The notes beneath the pieces were generated by a model. It had not been told where the DNA came from and did no database searches. It was given only the letters and a program-made list of their open reading frames with translations. 64,000 nucleotides of DNA from Prochlorococcus marinus str. MIT 0912 (GTDB lineage: Bacteria > Cyanobacteriota > Cyanobacteriia > PCC-6307 > Cyanobiaceae). The DNA lies in NCBI RefSeq assembly GCF_027359595.1, contig NZ_CP114783.1, positions 1,302,001 through 1,366,000 of the forward strand, read 5' to 3'. Shown here piece by piece: positions 38,131 to 47,065 of the stretch. The translations under genes were made by a program, and so were the position numbers. Within the stretch, counting starts at the first letter, position 1, and the number at the start of each line of letters is the position of its first letter.

Positions 38131-39422
38131 AAGACGATTTTTCTCAAGATGAAAAGAATTCTTCTCAAACAAAGAAAAGTGAGAATGTTTCATCTGTTAA
38201 TGATGACTCTTTAGACTGGGCAAAACAAGCTTATTTGCAATTAAAGCAAAAGCAAAAAGAGGAAAAACAGTTACTTCAAAAAGAATTTGAAGAAAAAGAG
38301 ATATTGAATATTAAAGCTAATGTAATTTCGGATAGTCAATCAAATATTTCAGTTGAAAATACTCTGCAAGCTAGTCAAGATTCACAAGGAGAAGATGAGC
38401 TTCAATTAGGAGATTTTGATGACACTTTTACATGGTCAGCGGAAGTTTTGGCTGCTCAAGGTAAAAAAATTGATCAATTTTCATTAGATGAAATTGATTG
38501 GCTCAGTAGGCTTAAACAAGGATTAGAAAAAACCCGTAAAGGCTTTGTTACTGATTTATTAGATAAATTAGGTGATGATCCACTTACTCCGGAAGTTCTT
38601 GATGATTTAGAAACTCTTTTACTTAGAGCAGATGCGGGAGTTTCTGCAACAGATCAAATCTTAGAATCCCTAAGAACAAAGTTAAACGAGGAAGTTGTTG
38701 ACGCTTCTGAGGGTTTGCGTTTTTTAAAAGAACAATTAGTTAATGTCTTAGAAAAGCCAATAAAAGATAGTGGTGTTGATTTACTTTCCCCAAAAAAAGG
38801 TTGCTTAAATATTTGGATGTTAGTAGGTGTTAATGGTGTCGGAAAAACGACGACTTTAGGCAAATTGGCAAGTGTTGCCAAAAGAAGTGGTTTTTCGGCA
38901 ATTATTGCCGCTGCAGATACTTTTAGAGCTGCAGCGGTTCAACAAGTAAAGGTATGGGGAGACAGAACAGGGGTTGAAGTTATTGCAAATGAATCTAAAA
39001 ATGCTGATCCAGCATCGATAGTATTTGATGCTATTGGTGCAAGTAAATCAAAAAATATAGATTTACTATTGGTAGATACTGCTGGAAGATTACAAACCAA
39101 AAATAATTTAATGGAGGAATTGAAAAAGATTAGAAAAATTATTGATAAACTTGCCCCTAATGCAAACGTTGAATCTTTACTAGTGCTTGATTCTAGTCAA
39201 GGCCAAAATGGATTAAGGCAGGCTCTAGCATTTGCTGATTCAGCAGAATTAACAGGAGTAATACTTACAAAACTTGATGGATCTTCTAGAGGAGGTGTTG
39301 CGATGGCAGTTGCGTCTGAAGCAAAACTTCCTGTTAGATTTATCGGAGCTGGTGAGAAAATTAGGGATTTAAGACCATTTAATAGCTTTGAATTTATTGA
39401 GGCACTTTTAACTGATCGATGA
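38127..39422 (+). CDS. ftsY: signal recognition particle receptor FtsY
   Basis: SRP receptor GTPase that delivers ribosome-nascent chain complexes to the Sec translocon. The 431 residues begin with an acidic, disordered A domain of about 120 residues. The NG domain follows, with G1 GVNGVGKTTTLGKLASVA near residues 233-250, AADTFRAAAVQQ, LLVDTAGRLQTKNNLM near 314-329, and TKLDGSSRGG near 389. It is coupled to nusB through an ATGA overlap. Confidence 0.97.
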   Translation: MKDDFSQDEKNSSQTKKSENVSSVNDDSLDWAKQAYLQLKQKQKEEKQLLQKEFEEKEILNIKANVISDSQSNISVENTLQASQDSQGEDELQLGDFDDTFTWSAEVLAAQGKKIDQFSLDEIDWLSRLKQGLEKTRKGFVTDLLDKLGDDPLTPEVLDDLETLLLRADAGVSATDQILESLRTKLNEEVVDASEGLRFLKEQLVNVLEKPIKDSGVDLLSPKKGCLNIWMLVGVNGVGKTTTLGKLASVAKRSGFSAIIAAADTFRAAAVQQVKVWGDRTGVEVIANESKNADPASIVFDAIGASKSKNIDLLLVDTAGRLQTKNNLMEELKKIRKIIDKLAPNANVESLLVLDSSQGQNGLRQALAFADSAELTGVILTKLDGSSRGGVAMAVASEAKLPVRFIGAGEKIRDLRPFNSFEFIEALLTDR

Positions 39423-39480
39423 TCTTTAGAAATTTTTTATAAATGTTGCTAGGTTGTAACTTCTTTATTGCTGGAGAATT

Positions 39481-40884
39481 GTGAAACAAAATTCTCCAAT
39501 TTCAGAACAACAAGTTCAACATCCTTTTCACTCTTTATCAAGTGCTGCTTCTAAGTCTCTAAGAGATTTGGTTAATAGTCTTTCTCAAGAGCAGATTGTT
39601 AATCAAGATTTATTGCTTTCATTAAGCTTTGCTTTGCGAAGCTTTACTAATTTAAATCGTTTTTTTGAACTTATTCCACTTCTTGTCACTCAATTAGTTG
39701 GCGTTAAAGGATCATTGTTAATTCCGTTTCAAGATGATGGAAGTCTTTGGCGCGAACAATTACAAATTGTCCCTATCGATGAAGATCAGGCACTCTTTAG
39801 ACAATTATTTCTTTTAGAGGAAGGTAAGAAAACAGGTTTTTGTCTGCAGGAAAAGAATATTGCGATGTTAGATAGTTTGGTTCAAAGACATTTTGATTCT
39901 TCTAATGTAATTGCTACATCTATAGTTTCTCGAGGGAGACAGCGAGGTCGATTATATGTATTTGATAAAAAAGAGATTGTTTTTGGAAGTAATGTTCATC
40001 GAAAACATATTCAAATAGTTGCTGACCTAACTGGAGTAGCTATAGAAAATGATGTCATATTTCAGGTGATTCGTAATCATGAAAAAGTTGATAGACAAAT
40101 AAGTATTGGCGCTGAAATCCAATCTCAACTATTACCTGATCAATGTCCAGTAATTGAAGGAGTTGAATTAGCTGCTTGCTGTAGGCCAGCTTTACAAGTA
40201 GGCGGTGATTATTACGATTTTATGCCTACTCGCCCAGATTTGAATGAAACATCAAAAGCAAGTGGCCGTTGGGCTTTTGTGATTGGTGATGTGATGGGTA
40301 AAGGTGTTCCTGCTGGATTGTTGATGACTATGTTACGAGGAATGCTTAGAGCTGAAGTTTTAACAGGATTACCCCCTGATTCTATTTTGCATGACTTGAA
40401 TCAATTAGCTCTTGAAGATTTGAGTCAATCACATCGGTTTGTAACTTTGTTTTATTCTGACTTTGACGCGCAATCAAGAAAATTGCGTTTTGCGAATGCA
40501 GCACATAATCCTCCTTTGCTTTGGAGCGCTAAGTCAAAATCAATTAATAGATTAGATGCTCCTGGTTTATTGATAGGTCTTCAACCTGACGCTGAATATG
40601 GATGTGGGGAGATATTTCTTCAGCCTGGTGATGTTCTTCTTTACTATACCGATGGAGTTACTGAGGCACCTGGTATATCAGGCGAACGTTTTGATGAAAA
40701 TCGTTTAATAACTTTTTTAGATAAATTTGCTAGGGAGGGCCTTGGTGCTAAACAAATATTAAATAAACTTTTTGAAAGATTAGATGGTTTTGTTGGTGTG
40801 AGTGATCATCATCTTGAAGATGATGCATCAATGGTTGTATTAAAAGTCAATGAAGAATCAACGGTTCCTGAATTAACTTCGTAA
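39481..40884 (+). CDS. PP2C-type serine phosphatase with GAF-like domain (RsbU/SpoIIE family)
   Basis: A 467-residue regulatory phosphatase of the kind that dephosphorylates anti-sigma-factor antagonists or other phospho-serine regulators. The N-terminal 200 residues look like a GAF-type sensor domain. The PPM/SpoIIE catalytic domain at about residues 215-455 contains VGGDYYDFMPTRP, FVIGDVMGKGVPAGLLMTM and DVLLYYTDGVTEAPG, with the metal-binding aspartates in place. It has no membrane segment. The start is GTG at 39481. The target is not identifiable from context; the gene stands between ftsY and argH. Confidence 0.9.
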   Translation: MKQNSPISEQQVQHPFHSLSSAASKSLRDLVNSLSQEQIVNQDLLLSLSFALRSFTNLNRFFELIPLLVTQLVGVKGSLLIPFQDDGSLWREQLQIVPIDEDQALFRQLFLLEEGKKTGFCLQEKNIAMLDSLVQRHFDSSNVIATSIVSRGRQRGRLYVFDKKEIVFGSNVHRKHIQIVADLTGVAIENDVIFQVIRNHEKVDRQISIGAEIQSQLLPDQCPVIEGVELAACCRPALQVGGDYYDFMPTRPDLNETSKASGRWAFVIGDVMGKGVPAGLLMTMLRGMLRAEVLTGLPPDSILHDLNQLALEDLSQSHRFVTLFYSDFDAQSRKLRFANAAHNPPLLWSAKSKSINRLDAPGLLIGLQPDAEYGCGEIFLQPGDVLLYYTDGVTEAPGISGERFDENRLITFLDKFAREGLGAKQILNKLFERLDGFVGVSDHHLEDDASMVVLKVNEESTVPELTS

Positions 40885-40928
40885 TCGCCTGACAATTGAT
40901 AAGACTCTTGCTTTATTTGTATTAGAAT

Positions 40929-42320
40929 TTGGAAAATGCATTGAGCAAAACTTGGAGCGATAGATTTGATCAAGGACTTAATCCTTTTATAGAAAAATTT
41001 AATGCTTCAATTGAGTTTGATATTTGTTTATTAGAGGAAGATTTGGATGGATCAATTGCTCACGCTCGTATGCTCGGAATCCAAGGGATTATTACCAAGG
41101 AAGAGGCAATTAAATTAGAAAATGGTCTTCAACAGATTAGGAAAGATTACTCTGATGGGTTATTTCAGCCTGTTATTTCAGATGAAGATGTGCATTTTGC
41201 TGTAGAAAAAAAATTAATAGAGTTAATAGGTCCAGTAGGAAAAAAATTACACACTGGTCGTAGTCGTAATGATCAAGTTGGAACAGATCTTAGGTTATGG
41301 ATCAGAAAGCGTATTGATGAAATTGATATTGATTTGGAGCGTTTTCAAAAATCTCTTTTTTTATTAGCAGAGAAAAATCTTCATACGCTTATTCCTGGTT
41401 ATACGCATTTACAAAGAGCACAACCTTTGTCTCTATCTCATCATTTATTGGCATATGTTGAGATGGCGGAAAGAGATAGAAATAGATTAAAAGACGTAAG
41501 AAAGAGAGTGAATATATCCCCGCTAGGAGCAGCTGCTTTGGCTGGGACTTCTATTCCTATAAATAGAAAGATTACTTCTTCAGAATTGCACTTTCAAGAT
41601 ATGTATTCTAATAGTTTAGATGCAGTTAGTGATAGAGATTTTGTCGTAGAATTTTTAGGAGCCTCAGCGTTAATTATGGCTCATTTAAGTAGATTATCTG
41701 AAGAAGTTATTTTATGGGCATCTGAAGAATTTGGATTTATTCAATTAACTGATCGATGTGCTACTGGAAGTAGTCTTATGCCTCAAAAAAAGAATCCTGA
41801 TGTTCCAGAATTAGTTCGAGGCAAGTCAGGGAGAGTTTTTGGACATTTACAAGCTATGTTAACTATGATCAAAGGATTACCTTTGGCATATAACAAAGAT
41901 TTTCAAGAAGATAAAGAAGCAATATTTGACAGTGTGAAAACAGTGAAGGATTCGTTGGTTGCCATATCAATCTTGTTTGAGGAAGGGTTGGTTTTTAGAA
42001 AAGAAAGACTCAATCATGCTGTTTCATCTGATTTTTCCAATGCTACTGATGTTGCCGATTATTTAGTGGCCAAGAAAATACCATTCCGAGAGGCTTATCA
42101 ATTAGTTGGTCGAATCGTTAAGACTTCTTTGGAGGAGGGTGTTTTATTAAAAGATATTCCTTTGGAAAGATGGAAAACATTTCATGAATTTTTTGAAAAA
42201 GATATTTATGAAAAGCTTTTGCCTGCAAGTGTGGTTGAGTCACGTTTGAGTGAAGGTGGCACTGGATTTGAGAGAGTCCAAGAACAGCTTGTTTTGTGGC
42301 GTGAGAAATTATTTAAGTAA
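40929..42320 (+). CDS. argH: argininosuccinate lyase
   Basis: Splits argininosuccinate into arginine and fumarate, completing the pathway served by argG. The 463 residues show the fumarase/aspartase superfamily signature [20 protein letters not shown] near residues 279-298, the substrate loop [17 protein letters not shown] near residues 108-124, and [20 protein letters not shown] near 157-176. The start is TTG at 40929; the next in-frame methionines are internal to conserved sequence. A hairpin at 42372-42391 lies 51 bases after the stop. Confidence 0.97.
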   Translation: MENALSKTWSDRFDQGLNPFIEKFNASIEFDICLLEEDLDGSIAHARMLGIQGIITKEEAIKLENGLQQIRKDYSDGLFQPVISDEDVHFAVEKKLIELIGPVGKKLHTGRSRNDQVGTDLRLWIRKRIDEIDIDLERFQKSLFLLAEKNLHTLIPGYTHLQRAQPLSLSHHLLAYVEMAERDRNRLKDVRKRVNISPLGAAALAGTSIPINRKITSSELHFQDMYSNSLDAVSDRDFVVEFLGASALIMAHLSRLSEEVILWASEEFGFIQLTDRCATGSSLMPQKKNPDVPELVRGKSGRVFGHLQAMLTMIKGLPLAYNKDFQEDKEAIFDSVKTVKDSLVAISILFEEGLVFRKERLNHAVSSDFSNATDVADYLVAKKIPFREAYQLVGRIVKTSLEEGVLLKDIPLERWKTFHEFFEKDIYEKLLPASVVESRLSEGGTGFERVQEQLVLWREKLFK

Positions 42321-42371
42321 AAAAATTGTTTTAAATCTTTTTTAGGGCTTTCGGTATTAAAGTGTTGGATG

Positions 42372-42391
42372 ATAACTCATTTAAGAGTTAT
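42372..42391 (+). other. leader/terminator hairpin between argH and the RNA-binding protein gene
   Basis: A 7-bp perfect stem (ATAACTC with GAGTTAT) and 6-base loop, followed by a weak T-rich run. It could end argH transcripts or belong to the leader of the RNA-binding protein gene. A second hairpin follows after 7 bases. Confidence 0.45.
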
Positions 42392-42398
42392 TAATTTT

Positions 42399-42412
42399 GG
42401 CTATTCGTAGCC
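42399..42412 (+). other. 5-bp stem with TTCG loop in the leader of the RNA-binding protein gene
   Basis: GGCTA and TAGCC pair around a TTCG tetraloop, 36 bases upstream of the chosen GTG start. The hairpin begins within the alternative TTG codon at 42397-42399, so that start would be largely buried in structure. This favours the downstream GTG at 42448. Confidence 0.5.
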
Positions 42413-42447
42413 TATTAGTTACATTTTATTTTCAGTCCAATTTTCAA

Positions 42448-43191
42448 GTGAGTATTTTTGTCGGCAACTTACCCTTCCGCGCTGAGCAGGAAGATGTCAT
42501 TGAATTGTTTTCTCCCTTTGGGGAGGTTGCAAATTGTTCTTTACCTTTAGAACGAGATACAGGACGCAAAAGAGGTTTTGCTTTTGTTGAGATGGCTGAT
42601 GAAGCAGTTGAAGCTTCAGCAATTGAATCTCTACAAGGAGCTGAGCTTATGGGTCGTCCGTTAAGAATCAACAAAGCAGAGCCTAGAGGCAGCGCACCTA
42701 GAAGAGGCGGTGGCGGCTACGGCGGTGGCGGCCAAGGTGGCGGCTATGGCGGTGGTGGCTACGGCGGTGGCGGCCAAGGTGGCGGCTATGGCGGTGGCGG
42801 CTACGGCGGTGGCGGCCAAGGTGGCGGCTATGGCGGCGGTGGCTACGGCGGTGGCGGCCAAGGTGGTGGCTACGGCGGTGGTGGCTACGGCGGTGGCGGC
42901 CAAGGTGGCGGCTATGGCGGCGGTGGCTACGGCGGTGGCGGCCAAGGTGGTGGCTACGGCGGTGGTGGCTACGGCGGTGGCGGCCAAGGTGGCGGCTATG
43001 GCGGTGGCGGCCAAGGTGATCAATCAGCTCAAGATAGACCTTCTGGAGCTAAGGGCTGGGAAGATCGCAGTCATGGGAATGTTTCTCAAGATGCAAATGG
43101 CTTTGACCAAGGTCGTAGTAGAAGAAGAAGAGGTGCTTCGCCTGAAGGGGGAGACGACACTACTGCTGATTATGGTGGCGCAGAATCTTAA
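42448..43191 (+). CDS. glycine-rich RNA-binding protein (RRM domain)
   Basis: A 247-residue protein with one N-terminal RNA recognition motif: RNP2 SIFVGNLPF at about residues 2-10 and RNP1 KRGFAFVEM near residues 47-55. A long Gly-Tyr-Gln-rich tail (about residues 87-190) and an Arg-rich acidic C-terminus follow. Cyanobacterial Rbp proteins of this type are cold-induced and bind RNA. GTG at 42448 is preferred because family members start right at SIFVGNLPF; a TTG at 42397 would add 17 residues without family support. The tail is encoded by a GC-rich tandem repeat that stands out against the AT-rich surroundings. Confidence 0.92.
   Translation: MSIFVGNLPFRAEQEDVIELFSPFGEVANCSLPLERDTGRKRGFAFVEMADEAVEASAIESLQGAELMGRPLRINKAEPRGSAPRRGGGGYGGGGQGGGYGGGGYGGGGQGGGYGGGGYGGGGQGGGYGGGGYGGGGQGGGYGGGGYGGGGQGGGYGGGGYGGGGQGGGYGGGGYGGGGQGGGYGGGGQGDQSAQDRPSGAKGWEDRSHGNVSQDANGFDQGRSRRRRGASPEGGDDTTADYGGAES
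42721..43011 (+). repeat. tandem 42-bp GC-rich repeat, seven units
   Basis: Six full units and a seventh of 39 bases, each encoding GGGGQGGGYGGGGY. Units differ only at synonymous third positions. Units 3 and 4 (42805-42888) are identical to units 5 and 6 (42889-42972), so an 84-bp block was duplicated recently. The repeat lies wholly inside the RNA-binding protein gene. Confidence 0.95.
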
Positions 43192-43209
43192 AGATTTTGC
43201 TGATTTTTG

Positions 43210-44217
43210 TTATTGCCCAGCATCTTTAAGTTGTTGGGCAATTTTTTTTAAAATTGAAATGTCCGCTTTTTGAGTTTGAGATTTCTCACTCAACTCTTGT
43301 CTTAATATTTTTGCATTGGGTATATTTTCTATCAAATTGATAATGTGTTTAGAAATTTGCCAAAGACGCCCTCCATTTTCTAAATGTTTTTGAGCAAAAG
43401 GAATAATTTTTATTATTATTTTTGATCTGGATAGATTTTCTTCTTGTTTTCCGAAAATAACCGAATCTATTTCTCTCCAAATAAAGGGATGTGAGTATGC
43501 AGCTCTACCAACCATTGCCCCATCAAATACTTTAAGAGTTTTAATACAGTCATTTATTGTATTAATTCCACCGTTAAGTTCAATAATTAATTTAGGTCTA
43601 TTATTTTTTAATTTTTCAACTCTTTCGTATTGAAGAGGTGGAATTGTTCGGTTTTCTTTTGGATTTAATCCATTTAGCCAAGCTTTTCTTGCGTGAACTA
43701 CAAATCTATCTGCTCCTGCAAATGAACAAGTATCAACAAATTTTATAAGGTAATCATCAGTATCAAGATTATCAATTCCAAGCCTGTGCTTCACTGTTAT
43801 TGGGATATTGCATGATCTTCTCATTTTCTCAATACAGTTAGCCACTATTTTGGGCTGTCCCATTAGACAAGCTCCAAAATTCCCAGATTTTACTTTTGGA
43901 CTTGGGCATCCAACATTCAAATTAATTTCGTCATAGCCCCAATCCTCTGCCATTTGAGCCGCTTCAGCTAAAAGATATGGATTATCTCCTCCAAGTTGTA
44001 TTGAAATCGGATGTTCAATTTCATCAAAATCTAATAATTTATTCCTATTTTTGCTGTAATGAAGTGCTTGGGCCACAATCATTTCTGTGTAGAGAAGTGA
44101 TTGTTTTGTGATTTGACGCATAAGGACACGAAAATGTCTATCTGTGCAATCCATCATTGGAGCAATACTTAATCTGTAGTTAGCTATGTCATTTGTTTTT
44201 AAAGAATTGGAAATCAT
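43210..44217 (-). CDS. dusA: tRNA-dihydrouridine synthase A
   Basis: FMN enzyme reducing uridine to dihydrouridine in tRNA. The 335 residues start the barrel with RLSIAPMMDCTDRHFRVLMR near residues 16-35. NLNVGCPSPKVKSGNFGACL near 99-118 contains the catalytic cysteine loop, and VKHRLGID and FVVHARKAWL follow near 142-180. The length and the HARKAWL motif favour the DusA subfamily. Its last codons contain the terminator of the facing RNA-binding protein gene. It is divergent from msrB, with 72 bases between starts. Confidence 0.95.
   Translation of the reverse strand: MISNSLKTNDIANYRLSIAPMMDCTDRHFRVLMRQITKQSLLYTEMIVAQALHYSKNRNKLLDFDEIEHPISIQLGGDNPYLLAEAAQMAEDWGYDEINLNVGCPSPKVKSGNFGACLMGQPKIVANCIEKMRRSCNIPITVKHRLGIDNLDTDDYLIKFVDTCSFAGADRFVVHARKAWLNGLNPKENRTIPPLQYERVEKLKNNRPKLIIELNGGINTINDCIKTLKVFDGAMVGRAAYSHPFIWREIDSVIFGKQEENLSRSKIIIKIIPFAQKHLENGGRLWQISKHIINLIENIPNAKILRQELSEKSQTQKADISILKKIAQQLKDAGQ
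43212..43249 (+). terminator. intrinsic terminator of the RNA-binding protein gene
   Basis: An 8-bp perfect stem (ATTGCCCA, 43212-43219, with TGGGCAAT, 43235-43242) and a 15-base loop, followed by a run of seven T. It lies 20 bases after the stop of the RNA-binding protein gene. The whole structure falls inside the last codons of the convergent dusA gene. Confidence 0.8.
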
Positions 44218-44289
44218 TTTTTATGAATTAATTTTTTTCAACTTTTAGGGAGGAAATTTTATTAAGATTTATCGAATTGAGAAATTTCT

Positions 44290-44775
44290 TTGAAGCGTAG
44301 ATTTTTTATGTTTGGACTCTTGAATACGCTTTTTGGTTTTACTATCAAACCAAAAAGCGCCTTTGCTGCCCCTAAACCCATGGAAAACTATAAAACTTTA
44401 ACGGATAAAGAATGGGAAAATCGTTTACCCAAAGACTCTTTTTACGTTTTACGTAAGGAAGGAACAGAGAGACCGTTTTCAAGTCCTTTAAATGATGAAA
44501 AAAGGAAAGGAGTTTTTCGTTGTGCAGGATGCGGGCTTGCCTTATTTTCTTCAAAAACAAAGTTTGACAGTGGAACAGGCTGGCCAAGTTTTTTCGATCA
44601 TTTACCGGATGCAATAGAGACAAAAACAGACTTCAAATTAATTGTCCCTAGAACCGAATATCATTGTCGACGTTGTGGTGGTCATCAAGGGCATGTTTTT
44701 AATGATGGTCCAAGGCCAACTGGTAAAAGGTATTGCAATAATGGGGTCGCTCTTGCGTTTGAAGTTGATTCGTAA
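44290..44775 (+). CDS. msrB: peptide-methionine (R)-S-oxide reductase MsrB, apparently exported
   Basis: Repairs R-methionine sulfoxide in proteins. The domain from about residue 35 has both zinc CxxC pairs (CAGCGLALF and CRRCGGHQGH), DSGTGWPSF, and the catalytic cysteine in RYCNNGVALAFE near the C-terminus. The first 27 residues (MKRRFFMFGLLNTLFGFTI then KPKSAFA) look like a signal peptide with a twin-arginine start and an AFA-A cleavage site, so it may act in the lumen or periplasm. The start is TTG at 44290; an in-frame ATG at 44308 would lose the arginines. Confidence 0.93.
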   Translation: MKRRFFMFGLLNTLFGFTIKPKSAFAAPKPMENYKTLTDKEWENRLPKDSFYVLRKEGTERPFSSPLNDEKRKGVFRCAGCGLALFSSKTKFDSGTGWPSFFDHLPDAIETKTDFKLIVPRTEYHCRRCGGHQGHVFNDGPRPTGKRYCNNGVALAFEVDS

Positions 44776-44868
44776 ATGATTTTCTTTTCTAATTTATAGG
44801 TGTGGGCTTCCGTAGCTTGTACAAAAAACCCTTTGCTATCAACATGTACTAATAGCTGACCGAATTAT

Positions 44869-45648
44869 ATGAATTCAGACGTTTCCACCTCCGAACACGA
44901 ATTATCTCAAGATGGTTTATCAAAAGATAACCCTAATGAAAATCCTGTAAGTTCTCATAGAAGTAATGAATCACTTAATCAAGTTGAGCCTTCTGATAAT
45001 TCCGAAGCAACCCCTCAATTGAAGAATGATTCAATAGATACAGCAAACGAACAATCTTCAACTAGTTCTGATTCAAATATTAAAGGTCCAGATACTGAAG
45101 CAAGATTACAGCAATTAGAAAAAGAGCATGAAACTTTAAATAGCCAATATATGAGAATAGCTGCTGACTTTGACAACTTTCGAAAGCGTCAAACTCGTGA
45201 CCAAGATGATCTAAAAATTCAACTTACATGCACTACTCTTAGTGAAATACTTCCTGTTGTCGATAATTTTGAAAGAGCAAGACAACAATTAAACCCTGAG
45301 GGAGAAGAAGCTCAAGCATTACATCGAAGTTACCAAGGACTTTACAAGCAACTAGTTGAAGTTCTCAAGACATTGGGAGTTGCTCCAATGCGTGTTGTTG
45401 ATCAGGCTTTTGATCCTTCTTTGCATGAAGCTGTTATGAGAGAGCCTAGTGATGAAAAGGCTGAGGATATTGTGATTGAAGAATTACAAAGGGGCTATCA
45501 CTTGAATGGTCGTGTTTTAAGACATGCTTTGGTTAAAGTTTCCATGGGACCAGGACCGAAAGCAGCTAATGAAGAGATTCTTGATCAGAGTGCGGCTAAT
45601 CAAGAACAAGGTCAATCTTCAGATGACTTAATTAAAGATGAGAATTAA
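44869..45648 (+). CDS. grpE: nucleotide exchange factor GrpE
   Basis: Exchange factor releasing ADP from DnaK. The 259 residues have a long acidic, disordered N-terminus (to about residue 75). A coiled-coil follows ([20 protein letters not shown]), then the conserved [19 protein letters not shown] near residues 97-115 and the C-terminal beta domain with [10 protein letters not shown] and [20 protein letters not shown]. dnaJ follows after 44 bases; the partner dnaK is far away at 7855-9747. Confidence 0.97.
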   Translation: MNSDVSTSEHELSQDGLSKDNPNENPVSSHRSNESLNQVEPSDNSEATPQLKNDSIDTANEQSSTSSDSNIKGPDTEARLQQLEKEHETLNSQYMRIAADFDNFRKRQTRDQDDLKIQLTCTTLSEILPVVDNFERARQQLNPEGEEAQALHRSYQGLYKQLVEVLKTLGVAPMRVVDQAFDPSLHEAVMREPSDEKAEDIVIEELQRGYHLNGRVLRHALVKVSMGPGPKAANEEILDQSAANQEQGQSSDDLIKDEN

Positions 45649-45692
45649 CTACATGATGATCGAAACGGAATTGAATTTGTTTAAATGAACTA

Positions 45693-46823
45693 ATGGCTGA
45701 TTTTTACGATCTATTGGGTGTCAACAGAGATGCTGATGCTGACACTTTAAAAAGAGCTTATAGACAGCAAGCTCGGAAATATCATCCTGACGTGAATAAG
45801 GAAGCAGGTGCAGAGGATAAGTTCAAAGAAATAGGTAAAGCATATGAAGTTTTAAGTGATTCTCAGAAGCGAGCTCGTTACGACCAATTTGGAGAAGCTG
45901 GAATAGGTGGGGCTGCTGGTATGCCGGATATGGGAGATATGGGCGGCTTTGCAGATTTGTTTGAGACCTTTTTTAATGGCTTTGGTGGTGCTAGTTCACC
46001 TGGAGGTTCTCGCCCTCAAAGACGTGGACCTCAACAGGGAGACGATTTGCGTTACGACCTAACGATTGATTTTGATAAAGCTATTTTTGGACAGGAAAAA
46101 GAGATCACGGTTCCTCATTTAGAAACTTGTGATGTTTGCGGAGGTACTGGGGCTAAGAAAGGCACTGGTCCTGTTACTTGTCCTACATGTAGTGGTGCAG
46201 GTCAAGTAAGAAGAGCTACTCGTACACCTTTTGGAAGTTTCACACAAGTCGCTGAATGTCCAACTTGTGGTGGTACTGGACAAGTGATTAAAGATCCTTG
46301 TAATACTTGTGGAGGAAAAGGGGTTAAACAAGTTAGAAAAAAACTAAAAATTAATATTCCTGCTGGAGTTGATAGTGGAACACGATTAAGAGTTTCAGGA
46401 GAGGGTAATGCTGGATTAAAGGGAGGTCCCTCTGGCGATCTATATGTCTTCTTAAAAGTTAAAAATCATCCAAATCTTAAGAGAGATGGATTGACTATTT
46501 TATCTGAGGTTAATATTAGTTACCTTCAGGCAATATTAGGAGATACTATTGAAATAGATACTGTAGATGGCCCTACTAAGTTACAAATTCCAGCAGGAAC
46601 TCAACCTAACTCTATTTTGAATTTAGAAAATAAAGGAGTCCCGAAACTAGGCAATCCTGTTGCGAGAGGTAATCATCAAGTCTCAGTCAAGATTAAATTA
46701 CCTACAAAATTATCAGATTCCGAAAGAAATTTATTAGAAAAGTTAGCTGGACATTACTCTGCACGTGGACCTCAACATCATTATCATAAAAGTGGCTTAT
46801 TTAGTAAGTTATTTGGTAAGTAG
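45693..46823 (+). CDS. dnaJ: chaperone protein DnaJ (type I)
   Basis: J-domain co-chaperone stimulating the DnaK ATPase. The 376 residues have the full type I layout. The J domain covers residues 3-67 with KYHPDVNKE (HPD at about 32-34), and a Gly/Phe-rich linker ([20 protein letters not shown]) follows. The zinc domain has four CxxCxGxG repeats ([32 protein letters not shown]), then the substrate-binding C-terminal domains. It follows grpE and its stop overlaps the start of the TusA-like gene. Confidence 0.97.
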   Translation: MADFYDLLGVNRDADADTLKRAYRQQARKYHPDVNKEAGAEDKFKEIGKAYEVLSDSQKRARYDQFGEAGIGGAAGMPDMGDMGGFADLFETFFNGFGGASSPGGSRPQRRGPQQGDDLRYDLTIDFDKAIFGQEKEITVPHLETCDVCGGTGAKKGTGPVTCPTCSGAGQVRRATRTPFGSFTQVAECPTCGGTGQVIKDPCNTCGGKGVKQVRKKLKINIPAGVDSGTRLRVSGEGNAGLKGGPSGDLYVFLKVKNHPNLKRDGLTILSEVNISYLQAILGDTIEIDTVDGPTKLQIPAGTQPNSILNLENKGVPKLGNPVARGNHQVSVKIKLPTKLSDSERNLLEKLAGHYSARGPQHHYHKSGLFSKLFGK

Positions 46824-47065
46824 TGGTGGAGAAAAATATCTTTATTGATCATTATTTAGATTTATGTGGTCTTTCTTGCCCAGTCAATTTTGTCAAATGC
46901 TGCTTGGCTTTGGAAAATTTATCATCAAAAGATATTTTAAAAGTAGATATAGATATTGGTGAAGCAGAAACTAATGTTATTGATGGTTTGAAAGAGAAGG
47001 GTTATAAAGTAAAAATTTTTACTAAAGATTCTAAAAAAGTAACTTTGATAATATCGAGTGAATAA
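46823..47065 (+). CDS. TusA/SirA-like sulfurtransferase-family protein
   Basis: An 80-residue protein of the TusA/SirA/YedF family, with the active-site region DLCGLSCPVNFVKCCLALEN at about residues 10-29. The catalytic cysteine of the CPxP motif is present, but the second proline is Asn (CPVN), which is unusual. Relatives relay sulfur for tRNA thiolation or molybdopterin and sulfur metabolism; the role here is unknown. The start is GTG at 46823, overlapping the dnaJ stop by one base (or the GTG at 46826). The stop overlaps the rsgA start by 8 bases, so dnaJ, this gene and rsgA form one tight unit. Confidence 0.85.
   Translation: MVEKNIFIDHYLDLCGLSCPVNFVKCCLALENLSSKDILKVDIDIGEAETNVIDGLKEKGYKVKIFTKDSKKVTLIISSE

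Noticed and set aside
42661-43023. Minus-strand open frame of 120 codons rich in Ala and Thr
   Set aside because: It is antisense to the glycine-rich repeat; its Ala/Thr composition is produced by the repeat and no family resemblance is seen.
42710-43273. Plus-strand open frame of 187 codons, Ala/Val-rich
   Set aside because: A frame-shifted reading of the same repeat, overlapping the well-supported RNA-binding protein; repeats without stops in one frame stay open in others.
44776-44868. Possible tRNA or small RNA between msrB and grpE
   Set aside because: Some GC-richer sequence is present, but no cloverleaf or T-loop consensus could be formed; left as leader sequence.
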